Source of the DNA: Oscillospiraceae bacterium
GTDB taxonomy: Bacteria > Bacillota > Clostridia > Oscillospirales > Ruminococcaceae
Assembly: GCA_017828935.1 (NCBI GenBank)
Contig: JAGAUG010000019.1
Span: forward strand, 1-7,935
DNA: 7,935 nucleotides
Direction: 5' to 3'
The stretch's first letter is position 1. The number at the start of each line of letters is the position of its first letter. Below the pieces are notes generated by a model. The model ran no database searches and was not told where the DNA came from. It saw nothing but the letters and a program-made list of their open reading frames with translations. Position numbers and translations under genes: made by a program. Shown here piece by piece: positions 1 through 5,865 of the stretch.

Positions 1-50
1 ATTAAAAATTAAAATGATAATTCATAATTTATATTAAATTTTGTTTTTAT

Positions 51-80
51 AAAAAATTATATTATTATAATATATAATAT
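51..80 (-). terminator. Possible weak A/U-only terminator after the endoribonuclease gene
   Basis: Read on the minus strand downstream of the stop at 128, positions 80-57 can form a hairpin (stem ATTATAT/ATATAAT, 9-base loop) followed by six T residues (56-51). The stem has no G-C pair, so it would be weak, and such hairpins arise often by chance in sequence this AT-rich. The rest of 1-127 shows no gene or other recognisable feature. Confidence 0.2.
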
Positions 81-127
81 AAAAAAATAAGTAAGGTTTA
101 ATATTTTATTATTTTATTATTTAAGTC

Positions 128-484
128 TTATGTATTATCATTTATAAGTCCAAAGCTAATTGAGAGGGCAGAGTTTATAGTGTTCATGATTGATTTGTCT
201 AAGTTGCCCATCTTTTCTTTTAGGCGTTTTTTATCTAAAGTTCTGATTTGTTCTAATAACACAACAGAGTTTTTTGAAAGACCACAGTTTTGGGCGTGAA
301 GTTCGATATGAGTTGGAAGTTTAGATTTTTCTTTTTGACTTGTTATTGCTGCGGCGATAACTGTTGGGCTGTGTTTATTTCCAACGTCGTTTTGAACTAT
401 TAAGACAGGTCTTACTCCTCCTTGTTCGGAGCCAACAACAGGGCTCAGATCAGCGTAAAAAATATCTCCTCTTTTGATTGTCAT
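128..484 (-). CDS. ndoA: EndoA/MazF-family mRNA endoribonuclease (toxin)
   Basis: This 118-residue protein is a full-length type II toxin of the PemK/MazF family, which cleaves single-stranded mRNA at short specific sites in the cytoplasm. It opens with KRGDIFYADLSPVVGSEQGG and continues with VRPVLIVQND, nearly the same as B. subtilis EndoA (116 residues). The residues reported as catalytic in EndoA fall at the same numbers: Arg25 (GGVRP), Thr48 (AAITSQ) and Gln79 (LLEQIRT). The ATG at 484 has an SD (GGAGTG) 9 bases upstream. In B. subtilis the antitoxin EndoAI is encoded directly upstream, after alr. Here the next 375 bases upstream hold no antitoxin reading frame and the neighbouring gene is divergent, so the toxin is an orphan within this window. 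Family assignment is very secure; the cleavage site cannot be read from the sequence. Confidence 0.95.
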   Translation of the reverse strand: MTIKRGDIFYADLSPVVGSEQGGVRPVLIVQNDVGNKHSPTVIAAAITSQKEKSKLPTHIELHAQNCGLSKNSVVLLEQIRTLDKKRLKEKMGNLDKSIMNTINSALSISFGLINDNT

Positions 485-493
485 GTTATATCA

Positions 494-499
494 CACTCC
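494..499 (-). promoter_or_regulatory. Ribosome binding site of ndoA
   Basis: The minus-strand sequence GGAGTG (499 down to 494) lies 9 bases before the ATG at 484. It supports the start that places the RGD segment at residues 5-7, as in B. subtilis EndoA. Confidence 0.75.
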
Positions 500-541
500 A
501 TTTGTTTTTTGTTTTTTTATTTTATAAAAATATTTAGTTAT

Positions 542-547
542 ATTATA
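542..547 (-). promoter_or_regulatory. Candidate -10 element for ndoA
   Basis: A perfect TATAAT occurs on the minus strand at 547-542 and would give a leader of about 50 bases. The best -35 at 17-base spacing is TGTTTA (570-565), a poor match, and there is no extended -10 TG. TATAAT is common by chance here, so this is only a candidate. Confidence 0.35.
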
Positions 548-625
548 TCCGAAAAATTTTTTATTAAACATAAAAAAATATTTTTTGGTTTTTAATATAT
601 ATTTAATTTTATATTATTATATATA

Positions 626-643
626 AAAAAACGGTCGTTTTTT
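626..643. repeat. 18-base inverted repeat, possible operator
   Basis: AAAAAACG and CGTTTTTT flank a 2-base centre (GT, 634-635). The C and G bases at the centre stand out in a region that otherwise has almost none. It lies between the two divergent genes, about 80 bases upstream of the candidate ndoA -10 and 170 bases upstream of the mnmA promoter. It could be a protein-binding site. As RNA it could also form a 7-bp hairpin with a GGTC loop ending in a T run, which resembles a small bidirectional terminator. Confidence 0.4.
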
Positions 644-810
644 ATACTTGAAAATAAATTTTTTTTTGTTTAAAAAATAAAATTTTGTCAATATATTAAA
701 GCTGCTTGTTATTATTTAAAATAAAAAAATATAAAATAATAAAAATTGTCAATAAAACAATTATTTTAGAATTTTTTATAATTATATTATTAAATTAAAT
801 AATATTTTAG

Positions 811-839
811 ATGACAAATAAAAATAAATATGTTATAAT
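811..839 (+). promoter_or_regulatory. Sigma-A-type promoter for mnmA
   Basis: A -35 ATGACA (811-816, five of six consensus bases) is separated by 17 bases from a perfect TATAAT (834-839), with an upstream TGT (831-833) that makes an extended -10. This is the best promoter match I found in the window. Transcription would begin near 845-847, leaving a leader of only about 13-15 bases whose 5' end is essentially the SD. Confidence 0.65.
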
Positions 840-844
840 AAGAC

Positions 845-851
845 AGAGGTG
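845..851 (+). promoter_or_regulatory. Ribosome binding site fixing the GTG start of mnmA
   Basis: AGAGGTG lies 8 bases upstream of a GTG at 860. The frame is closed by TAA at 839-841 and the ATP-binding loop begins at residue 10, so no downstream ATG can serve and GTG must be the start. Confidence 0.8.
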
Positions 852-859
852 TTGAACCG

Positions 860-1909
860 GTGAAAAAAAAAGTTTTAATTGGCCTTAGCGGGGGAGTTGA
901 TAGCGCTGTTGCTGCTTTAATTTTATTAAAACAAGGCTATGAAGTTCAAGCTCTTACGATGACGATGTTTGATCAAGATTCTAATCAAGATATTATTAAT
1001 AAAGCTAAAAAAATATCAAATCAGCTTAATATTAAACATCATGTACTAGATTGTAAAGAAGTTTTTTTAGATAAAATAATTAATAATTTTGTGTCGGAAT
1101 ACTTAGCTGGTAGGACTCCGAATCCGTGTGTTGCTTGTAATAAATATATTAAATTCGGTCTATTTTTAGATTATGCTAAAAAACAGGGTTTTGATTATAT
1201 TTCGACAGGCCACTTTGCTGAAATTTTTTTTGATAAAAATAATCATGAGTACTTGCTCAAAAAATCTGTTTTTGGAAATAAAGACCAAAGTTATTTTTTA
1301 TATAATTTAAATCAAGATATATTAAAATATATTTTGTTGCCGATATCTAAATATAATAAATCTGAAATAAAAAAAATAGCTTTAGAAAGTGATTTAATTT
1401 TAGAAAATTATAAAGAAAGTCAAGATATTTGTTTTATTCCTGGCGGGAAGTATGTCGATTTTTTAGAAAATATAACAAATAAAAAATCTTTAGCGGGGAA
1501 TTTTGTCGATAAGTCTGGTAATATCTTAGGAAAGCACGGCGGAATTTGGAACTATACGATTGGACAGAGAAAAGGTCTTGGCAAAAGTTTTAATAAAAAA
1601 ATGTTTGTAGTTGATATAAATATTAATAACAACGAGGTTGTGTTATCTGCTGAAGACCCGATGAGCAACAAATTAGTCGCAAGAGATATAAATATTGTCT
1701 CGCCTAAGAGATTTAAAGACGAGATGATTGTCGACGCTAAGATTAGATATAAACACAAAGCCCAAAAGGCTAGAATTTATTTAAAAAATAATAAAAATAA
1801 TAACGAAATAGAAGTTGTTTTTTTGGAGCCCCAAAGAGCGATAACAAGAGGGCAGTCTGTTGTTTTTTATCAAGACGATATAGTTATTGGCGGCGGGATC
1901 ATAAAATAA
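860..1909 (+). CDS. mnmA: tRNA-uridine 2-sulfurtransferase MnmA (TrmU)
   Basis: MnmA puts sulfur on C2 of the wobble uridine (U34) of tRNA-Lys, tRNA-Glu and tRNA-Gln, activating it with ATP and receiving sulfur from a cysteine desulfurase. The 349-residue protein has the usual family length. It shows the PP-loop SGGVDS (residues 10-15), the first catalytic cysteine in TPNPC (Cys90) with a second cysteine at 93, STGHFA (115-120), the second catalytic cysteine in SQDICFIPGG (Cys191), and the tRNA-binding/C-terminal barrel motifs TIGQRKGLG (233-241), RYKHKAQKA (296-304) and AITRGQSVVFY (327-337). Both catalytic cysteines are present, so it should be active. An Asn/Lys-rich run near 309-315 looks like an AT-bias loop expansion. 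It starts with GTG. thyX follows 49 bases later with no clear terminator between, so the two are probably co-transcribed. No desulfurase gene is adjacent. Confidence 0.97.
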   Translation: MKKKVLIGLSGGVDSAVAALILLKQGYEVQALTMTMFDQDSNQDIINKAKKISNQLNIKHHVLDCKEVFLDKIINNFVSEYLAGRTPNPCVACNKYIKFGLFLDYAKKQGFDYISTGHFAEIFFDKNNHEYLLKKSVFGNKDQSYFLYNLNQDILKYILLPISKYNKSEIKKIALESDLILENYKESQDICFIPGGKYVDFLENITNKKSLAGNFVDKSGNILGKHGGIWNYTIGQRKGLGKSFNKKMFVVDININNNEVVLSAEDPMSNKLVARDINIVSPKRFKDEMIVDAKIRYKHKAQKARIYLKNNKNNNEIEVVFLEPQRAITRGQSVVFYQDDIVIGGGIIK

Positions 1910-1941
1910 TTTTTAATATAAATAATATAAAATATAAAAAC

Positions 1942-1948
1942 AAGAAGG
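1942..1948 (+). promoter_or_regulatory. Ribosome binding site of thyX
   Basis: AAGAAGG sits 10 bases before the ATG at 1959, supporting that start and independent translation of thyX within an mnmA-thyX transcript. Confidence 0.7.
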
Positions 1949-1958
1949 TATATTCGAG

Positions 1959-2714
1959 ATGAAAGTAAGATTAATAACTTTTACAAAAGATGCTGAAAAG
2001 ATCGTTTCGGCGGCCGCGAAGCTTTGTTATAGCCCGGCTTCGATAGACGATATTATAGATAATTTAGAAAGCGAAGATTCACAAAAATTCGTAAAAATGT
2101 TATCTTCGCTTGGTCATGAAAGTCCGATGGAACATGTTACATTTACTTTTGGAATCGAAGGAATTTCGCGTGCTTGTCTAGCTCAGTTGACAAGACACAG
2201 GATCGCTTCATATAGCGTTCAAAGCCAAAGATATGTCGAAGAAAAAAAATTTGGATATGTAACGCCTCCAGAAATAAATCAAAATAAGGCTCTTAAAAAA
2301 ATTTATGATGAATCTATGGATTATATACATAATATGTATCTAAAAGTTGCTGAAGTTTTAAAACAAAAACACTTTGAAGATCTTATAGACGCTGGCGAAG
2401 ACGAAAAATCAGCTGTTTCGAAAGCTCAAAAGATGGCGATTGAAGACGCTAGATTTTTGTTGCCCAACGCTTGTAATACAAAATTGATTCTTACGATGAA
2501 CGTTAGAAGTTTAAAAAATTTTTTTAATCTAAGATGTTGTAATAGGGCTCAGTGGGAAATCAGGTCGCTTGCTTGTCAAATGTTAAAGCTTGTAAAAGAA
2601 GTGGCGCCGACTATATTTATAAACGACGGTCCGAGTTGTTTGCGTGGAGTCTGTCCTGAGGGAAAAATGTCCTGTGGAAAGATCCAAGAAGTAAGGGATT
2701 ATTTTAAAAATTAA
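1959..2714 (+). CDS. thyX: FAD-dependent thymidylate synthase ThyX
   Basis: ThyX methylates dUMP to dTMP using methylenetetrahydrofolate, with reduced FAD (from NADPH) as hydride source, so folate leaves as tetrahydrofolate rather than dihydrofolate as with ThyA. The 251-residue protein has the ThyX signature RHRIASYSVQSQR (79-91: RHR, then seven residues, then Ser89). It also shows GHESPMEH (52-59, with His53 and Glu54), EDARFLLPNA (162-171) and the dUMP-binding stretch from NVRSL (181-185) through Arg192 to AQWEIR (197-202). The C-terminus carries an unusual cysteine group: Cys193-Cys194, then Cys227, Cys232 and Cys239 in SCLRGVCPEGKMSCGK. I recall a similar tail in clostridial ThyX proteins, but its role is not known to me. 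The gene lies just after mnmA. The next dTTP-pathway gene, thymidylate kinase, is 1.5 kb downstream, beyond the glycosyltransferase. Confidence 0.97.
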   Translation: MKVRLITFTKDAEKIVSAAAKLCYSPASIDDIIDNLESEDSQKFVKMLSSLGHESPMEHVTFTFGIEGISRACLAQLTRHRIASYSVQSQRYVEEKKFGYVTPPEINQNKALKKIYDESMDYIHNMYLKVAEVLKQKHFEDLIDAGEDEKSAVSKAQKMAIEDARFLLPNACNTKLILTMNVRSLKNFFNLRCCNRAQWEIRSLACQMLKLVKEVAPTIFINDGPSCLRGVCPEGKMSCGKIQEVRDYFKN

Positions 2715-2733
2715 GTTATAAATTTTTAGAATA

Positions 2734-2764
2734 TTAGTTTTTATTAAGACTAAATAGATTTTTT
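2734..2764 (+). terminator. Possible weak terminator after thyX
   Basis: Positions 2734-2741 (TTAGTTTT) can pair with 2746-2753 (AAGACTAA) around a 4-base loop, giving an 8-bp stem with one G-C and one G-T pair. Six T residues follow at 2759-2764, five bases beyond the stem. The stem is weak and the T tract is displaced, but the position at the end of mnmA-thyX is sensible. Confidence 0.3.
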
Positions 2765-2784
2765 ATATTGTTGAGGGTAACAAG

Positions 2785-2802
2785 TTCTTTTAAAAAAGAG
2801 GT
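2785..2802 (+). promoter_or_regulatory. Ribosome binding site of the glycosyltransferase, possibly in a small hairpin
   Basis: The SD AAAGAGGT (2795-2802) lies 6 bases before the ATG at 2809. Just upstream, TCTTT (2786-2790) can pair with AAAGA (2795-2799), which would partly cover the SD. The hairpin is short and A/U-rich, so any effect on translation is uncertain. Confidence 0.5.
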
Positions 2803-2808
2803 AGAAAT

Positions 2809-3990
2809 ATGAGTAAAATTGTTTTCTTTTGTATCCCTGCACACGGACATATTAATCCTACTTTGGGCGTTGTTGAAGAATTAGTTTCTCGTGGACATCA
2901 AGTATGGTACTATTCATACAACGTGATGCGAGAAAAAATTGAGAAGGCAGGAGCAACGTTTGTATCCTGTGACGATTGTAACATAGATCAAAAGCTAAAT
3001 GTTAAAGACTCTACTCGTGTGGGAAAAGATATGTTTTTTTCTACAAAGCTATTAGTAGATACCACATTGGCCCTTGATGACAAGGTTTGTAAAGAGATGG
3101 CAGAGCTTAAACCTGATTGTATTGTTGCAGATTCTATGGCGCTGTGGGGAAAAGCGGTCGCATTGAAACTTGGTATTCCTTTTGTTTCTTCAACAACGAC
3201 ATTTGCTTTTAACCGGCACTCGGCCAAGATTATGAAACAAGGTCTCGGAAATTTATTAAAAATGATTTTTGCAATGATAAAAACATCTAAACAAGTAAAA
3301 AAACTAAAAGATAAGGGTTATCCTGTCAAAAATATTCTTGATATAATTGGTAACGACAATGATATTCACACGATTGTCTATACCTCTCCAGAATTCCAAC
3401 CTTGTTCAAAGACTTTTTCAAAAAAGTTTGTGTTTGTTGGTCCTTCAATTCGTCCTGCGACTGAGAAGATAGAGAAAAAGAGTGATAAACTGATTTATAT
3501 ATCAATGGGAACTGTCAACAATGATATGATGTCTTTTTACAAAACCTGTATATCAGCTCTGGCCAATACAGATTATCAAGTAATTATGTCTGTTGGTAAT
3601 TTGGTACCAATAGATGAATTTGGAGTATTGCCAGAAAATGTATCGGTATTCGCACATGTTGACCAAATTGCAGTTCTTCAACAGGCAGATGTGTTTGTAT
3701 CCCACTGTGGAATGAATAGTGTTAGCGAAAGTTTATATTTTGGAGTCCCTCTCGTTATGTTGCCTCAAACACCAGAACAATGTGGTGTTGCAAATCAAGT
3801 TTTTCAACTCGGTGTGGGTATAAAACCTGATAAGTCAGATGCTTCTTCTATTTTGTATGCTATAAACAAAATATTTGCTAATAGCAAATATAAGCAAAAT
3901 GCTATTGAACTCTCTAAAGGTTTTAACCGTTGTTCTGGGGCAAAGGGAGCTGCAGACAAAATTATACAGGTTTGCGAAAGTACGGTCTAA
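2809..3990 (+). CDS. GT1/MGT-family (macrolide-type) UDP-sugar glycosyltransferase
   Basis: This 393-residue cytoplasmic enzyme has a two-domain GT-B fold and should move a sugar from a UDP-sugar to a small-molecule acceptor. The N-terminal acceptor domain opens with CIPAHGHINPTLG. By alignment with GT1 enzymes, His14 is the expected catalytic base and Asp108 (IVADSMALWG) its partner. The C-terminal donor domain has YISMGTVN (230-237) and the nucleotide-sugar motif HVDQIAVLQQADVFVSHCGM (283-302), with His299, Asn303-Ser304 and Glu307. It ends in PQTPEQ (319-324), where Glu323-Gln324 should contact the sugar. Length matches the macrolide glycosyltransferase family (OleD, B. subtilis YjiC type). 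The acceptor cannot be inferred: macrolides, flavonoids and other lipophilic compounds are all known for the family. All six Arg codons are CGN, whereas neighbouring genes use AGA/AGG almost exclusively, and it separates thyX from tmk, so it looks horizontally acquired. It has no pathway partner in the window. Confidence 0.9.
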   Translation: MSKIVFFCIPAHGHINPTLGVVEELVSRGHQVWYYSYNVMREKIEKAGATFVSCDDCNIDQKLNVKDSTRVGKDMFFSTKLLVDTTLALDDKVCKEMAELKPDCIVADSMALWGKAVALKLGIPFVSSTTTFAFNRHSAKIMKQGLGNLLKMIFAMIKTSKQVKKLKDKGYPVKNILDIIGNDNDIHTIVYTSPEFQPCSKTFSKKFVFVGPSIRPATEKIEKKSDKLIYISMGTVNNDMMSFYKTCISALANTDYQVIMSVGNLVPIDEFGVLPENVSVFAHVDQIAVLQQADVFVSHCGMNSVSESLYFGVPLVMLPQTPEQCGVANQVFQLGVGIKPDKSDASSILYAINKIFANSKYKQNAIELSKGFNRCSGAKGAADKIIQVCESTV

Positions 3991-4046
3991 TTTTAAAATT
4001 ATTAAATTCCAATTTATTTAATTAAATACATATATGAGAAGGCGAA

Positions 4047-4082
4047 TACTGTAAATATAACAGTAATTTTATATATTTTTTT
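4047..4082 (+). terminator. Possible terminator after the glycosyltransferase gene
   Basis: TACTGT (4047-4052) and ACAGTA (4060-4065) form a 6-bp stem with two G-C pairs around a 7-base loop, followed by two T tracts (4067-4070 and 4076-4082). It lies 57 bases past the stop. It is the only G-C-containing hairpin I noticed in the 234-base AT-rich gap 3991-4224. The rest of that gap shows no gene and no clear promoter. Confidence 0.4.
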
Positions 4083-4224
4083 AATACTTATCTATAAAAA
4101 AATAAAAATAAATAAATAATAATTCAAGATATGAGAGAATTAATATATTAAGAATAGTTTAGAAAAAAATTAATTTTAAATTATTTATTTTATTTAAAAA
4201 TTAAAAACGAAGGAATAATTAAAG

Positions 4225-4881
4225 ATGGGAAAATTAATAGTTATAGATGGTTTAGATGGAAGCGGAAAAGCTACGCAAAGTGAGTTGCTTTTTGATAAAA
4301 TAAAAAAAATAGATCAAAATATTATTAAAATATCTTTTCCGAACTACGATGAAGATTCAAGCGGACCAATAAAAATGTATCTTGCTGGAGAATTTGGTTC
4401 TGATCCAAAAGACGTTAATCCTTTTGCAGCCTCGAGTTTTTATGCGGTAGATAGATACGCTAGCTATAAAAAACATTGGGAAAAAAAATATTTAGCTGGT
4501 TATAGCGTTATTTGTGACAGATATGTTACTTCGAATTTGATACACCAGATGGTAAAACTTGATAAATCAAACTGGGACGAGTTTATAGCTTGGGTTGAAG
4601 ACTTCGAATATAATAAATTAGGTCTTCCGAGGCCGGATAAAATTATATATTTAGATTTAGACTTAGATATTAGTCAAAAGCTAATAGAAAAAAGATGTAT
4701 TGATAATAATCTTAAAAAAGACATTCACGAGAAAGATTTTGTTTATTTAAAAAAATGTCAAGAAGCTGCTAGATATTTGGTTAATTTTAAAAATTGGGAT
4801 CTTATAAATTGTTTAGATAAAGACGGAAATATATATAACAAAGAATTTATAAATTCTTTAATATTAAAAAAAATAAATTAA
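4225..4881 (+). CDS. tmk: Thymidylate kinase (dTMP kinase)
   Basis: Tmk phosphorylates dTMP to dTDP with ATP, the step after ThyX. The 218-residue protein has the P-loop GLDGSGKAT (9-17), the substrate-binding segment around FYAVDRYAS (72-80, Arg77), the hallmark DRY (98-100) in VICDRYVTSN, the GLPRPDKIIYLDLD strand (133-146), and a lid-like region from Lys156-Arg157 through DIHEKDFVYLKKC (166-178). The residue after the P-loop lysine is Ala16, where most kinases have Ser or Thr for magnesium binding; I recall this GSGKATQ variant in clostridial Tmk homologs, so it is probably a lineage feature rather than inactivation. GAAGGA at 4209-4214 is an SD 10 bases before the ATG. The DUF2156 gene follows after 21 bases, suggesting an operon from tmk onward. 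Confidence 0.93.
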   Translation: MGKLIVIDGLDGSGKATQSELLFDKIKKIDQNIIKISFPNYDEDSSGPIKMYLAGEFGSDPKDVNPFAASSFYAVDRYASYKKHWEKKYLAGYSVICDRYVTSNLIHQMVKLDKSNWDEFIAWVEDFEYNKLGLPRPDKIIYLDLDLDISQKLIEKRCIDNNLKKDIHEKDFVYLKKCQEAARYLVNFKNWDLINCLDKDGNIYNKEFINSLILKKIN

Positions 4882-4902
4882 ATAAATAGTTGGTAAAATA
4901 AA

Positions 4903-5805
4903 ATGATAAGTTACAAGTCTTTAGAAATAAAAGATAAATCCTGGATTGACCAAATTATAAAACAAGCGAATATAATGTCGTCGGACTACGCTTTTGTCAA
5001 TAATTTTTTGTGGAAAGATTTTTTAGAACTAGATCTAGTTGATAACAAAAATTTTTTTTCAGTTTTTTCGAATAGACTAAATAGTTATCTATTTCCGTTG
5101 TTAAAAGACCCAGAAATAGATAGCGATAATAGAATTATAAAAATAATAAATTTATTAAAACAAGACGCCGAGAAAAAAAATATAAGATTTAAGCTTTTTG
5201 GTCTTACGATAGAAACAAAAACGCTTTTAAATCGTTTATTTCATAATAAATTCGAATATATATTAAGAAAAGATATGTCAGATTATATTTATAATATAAA
5301 AGACCTAATTACTCTAAGAGGAAAGAAATATCATAGTAAGAGAAATCTTGTTAGTCAATTTAAAACAAAGTATTATAATTGGGAGTATAAATCGCTAAAT
5401 AAAGATTTATTAAAAAGTTGTCTAGAAGTTAATAAAGAGTGGATTTCTCACAAGAAACGAGACGACGATATTTTAAGTTACGAAAGTAATTTGGCCAGCT
5501 TAGCTTTTAAATATTTTGATGAGTTAGATTTATTTGGTGGTGCTATTTTAGTTAATAAAAAAATTATAGGTTTTTCGATATCTTATGAAATAAATAATCT
5601 AGTTATCGATAATGTGATAGAAAAGTCGCTTGTTGAATATAAAGGCGTTTATAATATTTTGTGCCAGCAGTTTTTAAATAATATTCATGATAATTATATA
5701 TATATTAACAGAGAAGAAGATTTAGGTTTAGAAAACTTAAGAAAAGCCAAGTTGCTTCTTCATCCGTTTTTGATACTTGACAAATACGATGCACTGATAT
5801 TATAA
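4903..5805 (+). CDS. DUF2156 protein (phosphatidylglycerol lysyltransferase C-terminal-like, GNAT fold)
   Basis: This 300-residue protein matches the DUF2156 family (COG4866-like), related to the catalytic C-terminal domain of MprF lysyltransferases, which move an amino acid from aminoacyl-tRNA to a lipid. Family marks are DYIYNIKDLITLRGKKYHSK (127-146) followed by RN (147-148), and the C-terminal INREEDLGLENLRKAKLLLH (268-287) followed by a proline. I see no membrane segments, so unlike MprF it is a soluble stand-alone protein, as is usual for this clostridial group. Its substrate is unknown: transfer to lipid, peptide or cell-wall precursor are all possible. It begins 21 bases after tmk with only a weak SD-like GTTGG, so coupling to tmk translation is plausible. 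A GNAT gene follows 60 bases on. Confidence 0.88.
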   Translation: MISYKSLEIKDKSWIDQIIKQANIMSSDYAFVNNFLWKDFLELDLVDNKNFFSVFSNRLNSYLFPLLKDPEIDSDNRIIKIINLLKQDAEKKNIRFKLFGLTIETKTLLNRLFHNKFEYILRKDMSDYIYNIKDLITLRGKKYHSKRNLVSQFKTKYYNWEYKSLNKDLLKSCLEVNKEWISHKKRDDDILSYESNLASLAFKYFDELDLFGGAILVNKKIIGFSISYEINNLVIDNVIEKSLVEYKGVYNILCQQFLNNIHDNYIYINREEDLGLENLRKAKLLLHPFLILDKYDALIL

Positions 5806-5820
5806 TATATATATATATAT
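5806..5820. repeat. (TA)n simple repeat
   Basis: Seven and a half TA units directly follow the DUF2156 stop codon. Such tracts can vary in length by slippage. It is probably just AT-bias sequence between the two genes. Confidence 0.6.
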
Positions 5821-5865
5821 TTATTAGGACTTTGTGTTAATTAAATAAATAAGATATAATAAGAT

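Larger units (their letters stand above)
485..859. other. Divergent intergenic region between ndoA (-) and mnmA (+)
   Basis: This 375-base stretch is almost entirely A/T and every frame is closed by frequent stops, so I see no antitoxin or other small gene. It contains the SD and a candidate -10 for the leftward endoribonuclease gene, an AAAAAACG/CGTTTTTT inverted repeat near the middle, the word TTGTCAATA twice (685-693 and 746-754), and a good sigma-A-type promoter just before mnmA. No tRNA or structured RNA is recognisable. Confidence 0.7.

Noticed and set aside
811..855. A 14-codon frame from ATG 811 to TGA 853-855, just before mnmA, as a possible leader peptide
   Set aside because: It has no SD, it overlaps the best promoter, and transcripts from that promoter would start inside it.
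1552..1758. Minus-strand open frame of 68 residues inside mnmA
   Set aside because: It is antisense to conserved MnmA motifs and its Leu/Ile/Ser-rich product is what the reverse of this coding sequence would give by chance.
2768..2812. A TTG-initiated 14-codon frame ending in TGA that overlaps the ATG of the glycosyltransferase, suggesting an inducible leader peptide
   Set aside because: No SD precedes the TTG and the peptide has no recognisable arrest sequence, so the overlap is probably chance.
2988..3227. Minus-strand open frame of 79 residues inside the glycosyltransferase gene
   Set aside because: It lies wholly opposite a well-supported gene, has no recognised homology, and looks like an antisense shadow.
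4015..4028. Perfect 14-base palindrome TATTTAATTAAATA
   Set aside because: All-A/T palindromes of this length are expected a few times in a window this AT-rich, and nothing else marks it as a site.
2715..4224. Search for direct repeats or transposase remnants flanking the glycosyltransferase gene
   Set aside because: I saw no matching repeats in the two flanks beyond general A/T similarity, and no mobile-element gene, so no insertion element can be claimed.
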